DNA of 9,430 nt from an uncultured Pelagibacteraceae bacterium (GTDB taxonomy: Bacteria > Pseudomonadota > Alphaproteobacteria > Pelagibacterales > Pelagibacteraceae), in NCBI GenBank assembly GCA_902588335.1, contig CACIOV010000028.1:1-9430 (forward strand), read 5' to 3'. A program made the translations under genes and the position numbers. Under the pieces are notes generated by a model. The model searched no databases and was not told the DNA's origin. It worked only from the letters and a program-made list of their open reading frames with translations. Of the stretch, positions 7,615-9,430 are shown one piece after another; positions within the stretch are counted from its first letter, which is position 1; each line of letters opens with the position of its first letter.

Positions 7615-8331
7615 TTAAGCTATTGCTCCTCTGCCTCCATCAACACCAATTATCTGTCCAGTTATCCATGAACTATCTTTAGAAAGAAGAAATTTAGCTA
7701 AATTTGCTGCATCAAAACCTTCTCCAATTCTTTTTAAAGGGTGTTGCTTGGATATTGAATCTATAGTTTTTAAATTTTGTAATACAAATGCTGACATTTT
7801 TGATTTTGTTAAACTGGGAGCAATACAATTTACTCTAGTGTGCGGAGCTAACTCAGCAGCAAGAGCTACTGTCAAACCTTCAACAGCAGCTTTTGCGGGG
7901 GAAATTATACTGTGATTTGGAAATCCTTTTTTTGCTGCTACTGTAGAAAACATTACAATTGATCCGTTGTTTCTTTTTAAATTATCCTGAAATGTTCTAA
8001 TAATGTCAGTAGCTGCTACTAAATTTAGAACATAGCTAGAAACATAATCTTTTGATCTTGTTACTCTAAGAGGTTTCAAATCAATTGATCCTACACAATA
8101 AGCTATCCCAAGAATTTCGGTTTCGAGTAAATCTTTTAATAATTTATCAGCAAAGTTAAGTTTCAATACATCACATACCGAATAAGAATAGCTAAGCTTA
8201 TTTGCAATTTCTTTTAATTCTTCTGCATTTCTTCCTATTAAATGGCAATCTTGTTTTTCTATATGCATTTGATTTGCTAAACTTGAACCAATGGAACCTG
8301 TGGCACCAAAGATAAGATATTTTTTCTTCAT
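7615..8331 (-). CDS. SDR-fold protein lacking the catalytic tyrosine
   Basis: This 238-residue short-chain dehydrogenase/reductase-fold protein would bind a dinucleotide in its N-terminal Rossmann half: GATGSIG at 9-15 (GxxGxxG, unlike the classical TGxxxGxG) and CVGSIDLKPL at 79-88 in place of the usual NNAG. In the active-site region, S129 lies in MFSTVAAKKG and K147 in SPAKAAVEGL, but the residue four before the lysine, the catalytic Tyr of SDRs, is Ile143. The surrounding bases read cleanly (att tcc ccc gca aaa) with no frameshift. The C-terminus has the usual RVNCIAPSLTKSKM, PLKRIG and SWITGQIIGVDGG elements, so the fold is complete. It is the first gene of the leftward four-gene unit, next to the divergent promoter. 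No Shine-Dalgarno is seen. Related SDRs near photolyase clusters also seem to have Ile here (from memory). It may catalyse differently or only bind cofactor; substrate unknown. Confidence 0.85.
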   Translation of the reverse strand: MKKKYLIFGATGSIGSSLANQMHIEKQDCHLIGRNAEELKEIANKLSYSYSVCDVLKLNFADKLLKDLLETEILGIAYCVGSIDLKPLRVTRSKDYVSSYVLNLVAATDIIRTFQDNLKRNNGSIVMFSTVAAKKGFPNHSIISPAKAAVEGLTVALAAELAPHTRVNCIAPSLTKSKMSAFVLQNLKTIDSISKQHPLKRIGEGFDAANLAKFLLSKDSSWITGQIIGVDGGRGAIA

Positions 8332-8427
8332 TAAAAATAATATATAAATTCAACCTTTTTTAATTCTACACACATCTTGTCGCACATTTTCTATTACATT
8401 TTTATTAAAAGTGTTTAAATTAAAGTT
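8332..8427. promoter_or_regulatory. divergent promoter region between the two SDR genes
   Basis: These 96 bases are the largest non-coding stretch in the window and must hold the starts of both the leftward four-gene unit and the rightward SDR gene. On the - strand a TATATT (8344-8339) lies 7 bases before the ATG, which would give a very short leader. On the + strand TTGTCG (8377-8382) with TTTATT (8401-8406) at 18-base spacing is a weak candidate. Neither box set is convincing. The central part carries the 12-bp tandem units listed separately. Confidence 0.6.
8369..8404 (+). repeat. three tandem 12-bp units with an ACAT core, possible operator
   Basis: Three consecutive 12-base units, CACACATCTTGT, CGCACATTTTCT and ATTACATTTTTA, place ACAT at 8372, 8384 and 8396, exactly 12 bases apart. 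Units 1 and 2 agree at 9 of 12 positions, units 2 and 3 at 7 of 12. The set sits in the middle of the divergent promoter and overlaps the weak -35/-10 candidates. Tandem direct repeats near one helical turn are used as operators by CarH/LitR-type MerR regulators (11 bp in the known case). The match in period is approximate and no regulator gene lies in the window. Confidence 0.4.
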
Positions 8428-9183
8428 ATGTCAAAAAACGTATGGATCACTGGAGCTAGTAGTGGAATTGGAAAAGCGTTGGCAATAAAATTTGCTAAAG
8501 AAGGTTGGCAAGTTGCCGCATCTGCTAGAAGAGAAAATTTACTTAAGGATCTAAACAATTTAAATCCAAATATTCATTCTTTTCCTCTGGACGTCAAAAA
8601 CGAAAGTGAAGCCAAAAATATTTTTCAAAATATAATTGAAAAATTTAAAACAATAGATATTTCTGTTTTTTGCACTGGGATTCATGATCCAGATTCAGAA
8701 AAAAAATTAAGTTCAGAGAAAATCAGAGAAATTATGGAAACAAATTTTTTTGGAACCTTAAACTGCATTATGGCGGTAAATACTTATTTTAGAGAAAAAA
8801 AAAATGGACACATTTCTATAGTTTCTTCAGTTGCTGGTTATAGAGGTTTACCAGCAGCCTCGGGTTACTGTGCATCAAAATCAGCACTGACAAGTCTAGC
8901 TGAAAGTCTTTATTTCGATTTTAAAAGATGCAATGTAAGGGTTTCATTGGTAAGCCCTGGTTTTATTAAAACTCCTTTGACAGATAAAAATAAATTTCCA
9001 ATGCCCATGATTAAATCTCCTGAATTTGCTGCTGAAAAAATGTTTATTGGATTAACCAAAAAAAATGTATTTGAAATTCATTTTCCAATTGCTTTTACAA
9101 TGATGATGAAATTATTAAAAATTATGCCCAATTGGTTATTTCTTTTAATAGTAAAAAAAGGAATGAAAACAGTTAAATATTAA
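8428..9183 (+). CDS. classical short-chain dehydrogenase/reductase
   Basis: This 251-residue NAD(P)-dependent oxidoreductase has a full classical SDR set: cofactor loop TGASSGIG at 8-15, basic residues after strand two (ARRENL, 33-38) suggesting NADPH preference, N106 in METNFFG, S134 in IVSSVAG, Y147 and K151 in GYCASK, and SPGFIKTPLT at 176-185. The C-terminal about 35 residues (from about 216) are hydrophobic and Met-rich with a Lys-rich end, as in SDRs that lie on the membrane. The start follows the divergent region and the TGAS motif is at the expected distance from the Met. No Shine-Dalgarno is seen. Its stop shares the palindrome TTAA with the stop of the convergent DUF3833 gene. The SDR plus DUF3833 pairing recurs in photolyase/lipid-modification clusters (family knowledge). 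Substrate unknown, possibly a lipid-related carbonyl. Confidence 0.88.
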   Translation: MSKNVWITGASSGIGKALAIKFAKEGWQVAASARRENLLKDLNNLNPNIHSFPLDVKNESEAKNIFQNIIEKFKTIDISVFCTGIHDPDSEKKLSSEKIREIMETNFFGTLNCIMAVNTYFREKKNGHISIVSSVAGYRGLPAASGYCASKSALTSLAESLYFDFKRCNVRVSLVSPGFIKTPLTDKNKFPMPMIKSPEFAAEKMFIGLTKKNVFEIHFPIAFTMMMKLLKIMPNWLFLLIVKKGMKTVKY

Positions 9184-9430
9184 TTTTTTTGAAAAACTAC
9201 AGTTAATTCGGCAACCTTTATTCCAAATTTAGTCATTGTAGCTCTATTGATTGCCACTTTATCGTCTTGTTTAAATATCCAATCATCAAAAGTAATTTTC
9301 ATTTCTTTGCCTTTAACAGGAACCAATAAAACATATTCAAATTTAAATGCAGGTCCATAAGAATAACCTATAGCCTTACCTACCACATCACCTGCTGTTC
9401 CTTCGTAATTATGTTCATCAATTTTTTGAA
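9180..9430 (-). CDS. DUF3833 family protein (3' part; 5' end outside window)
   Basis: About 83 C-terminal residues are visible. The frame continues through the GTG at 9386 to the right edge with sense codons, giving DEHNYEGTAGDVVGKAIGYS before the rest, so the GTG is not the true start. DUF3833 hallmarks are the Gly-rich AGDVVGKAIGYSYGPAF, the DDWIF segment, and the ending INRATMTKFGIKVAELTVVF. Full members are about 170-200 residues, often with a lipoprotein or signal sequence, which cannot be seen here. The fold is thought to be lipocalin-like (family knowledge, moderate certainty) and no reaction is established. It is convergent with the SDR gene and overlaps it by four bases. Other DUF3833 genes lie beside SDR, photolyase and cyclopropane fatty-acid synthase-like genes. 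Confidence 0.85.
   Translation of the reverse strand, partial: QKIDEHNYEGTAGDVVGKAIGYSYGPAFKFEYVLLVPVKGKEMKITFDDWIFKQDDKVAINRATMTKFGIKVAELTVVFQKN

Noticed and set aside
9384..9386. GTG on the - strand as the start of the DUF3833 gene
   Set aside because: Sense codons in the same frame continue to the window edge and match the conserved DUF3833 segment.
1..9430. tRNA, rRNA, CRISPR arrays, insertion sequences or integration sites
   Set aside because: Nearly all of the window is coding. No cloverleaf-like segment, spaced identical repeats, transposase or terminal inverted repeats were seen.

Overview
The window is a compact, strongly A+T-rich stretch of bacterial DNA. Gene order, protein character (Lys/Asn/Ile-rich) and near-absent spacers suggest a streamlined marine alphaproteobacterium of the SAR11 / Candidatus Pelagibacter type. 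This assignment is inferred from style and recalled gene content, not from a marker gene.

Region 1 (1-5589, + strand) is a formate oxidation operon. It holds the 3' part of fdhD (sulfurtransferase for the molybdenum cofactor), a beta subunit that carries a NuoE-like [2Fe-2S] domain fused to a NuoF-like FMN/NAD domain, a 933-residue FdsA/FdhF-type catalytic subunit with every expected cluster ligand, and a small Fe(II)/2-oxoglutarate-type oxygenase. Gaps are 7, 7 and 21 bases. Formate would be oxidised at the Mo/W site of the alpha subunit, and electrons would pass through its Fe-S clusters to FMN on the beta subunit and reduce NAD+. No separate fdsG, fdsC or fdsD lies in the window.

Region 2 (5590-8331, - strand) is a four-gene unit read leftward: an SDR-fold protein without the catalytic tyrosine, a small very basic protein, a TspO/MBR membrane protein, and a FOXRED1-like FAD amine/amino-acid oxidase. 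Gaps are 5, -1 and 29 bases. Its last stop codon abuts the stop of the oxygenase gene with no bases between.

Region 3 (8332-9430) is a 96-base divergent promoter region holding three 12-bp units with a shared ACAT core, then a classical SDR with an intact Ser-Tyr-Lys site on the + strand, and the 3' end of a DUF3833 gene on the - strand that runs off the right edge. From general knowledge, the SDR, SDR, TspO and DUF3833 combination resembles the light-responsive photolyase/LitR-type neighbourhoods of other marine bacteria. That link is inference.

The points most worth checking are the altered cysteine set of the beta-subunit [4Fe-4S] site, the tyrosine-less SDR, and the 12-bp tandem repeat in the divergent promoter.
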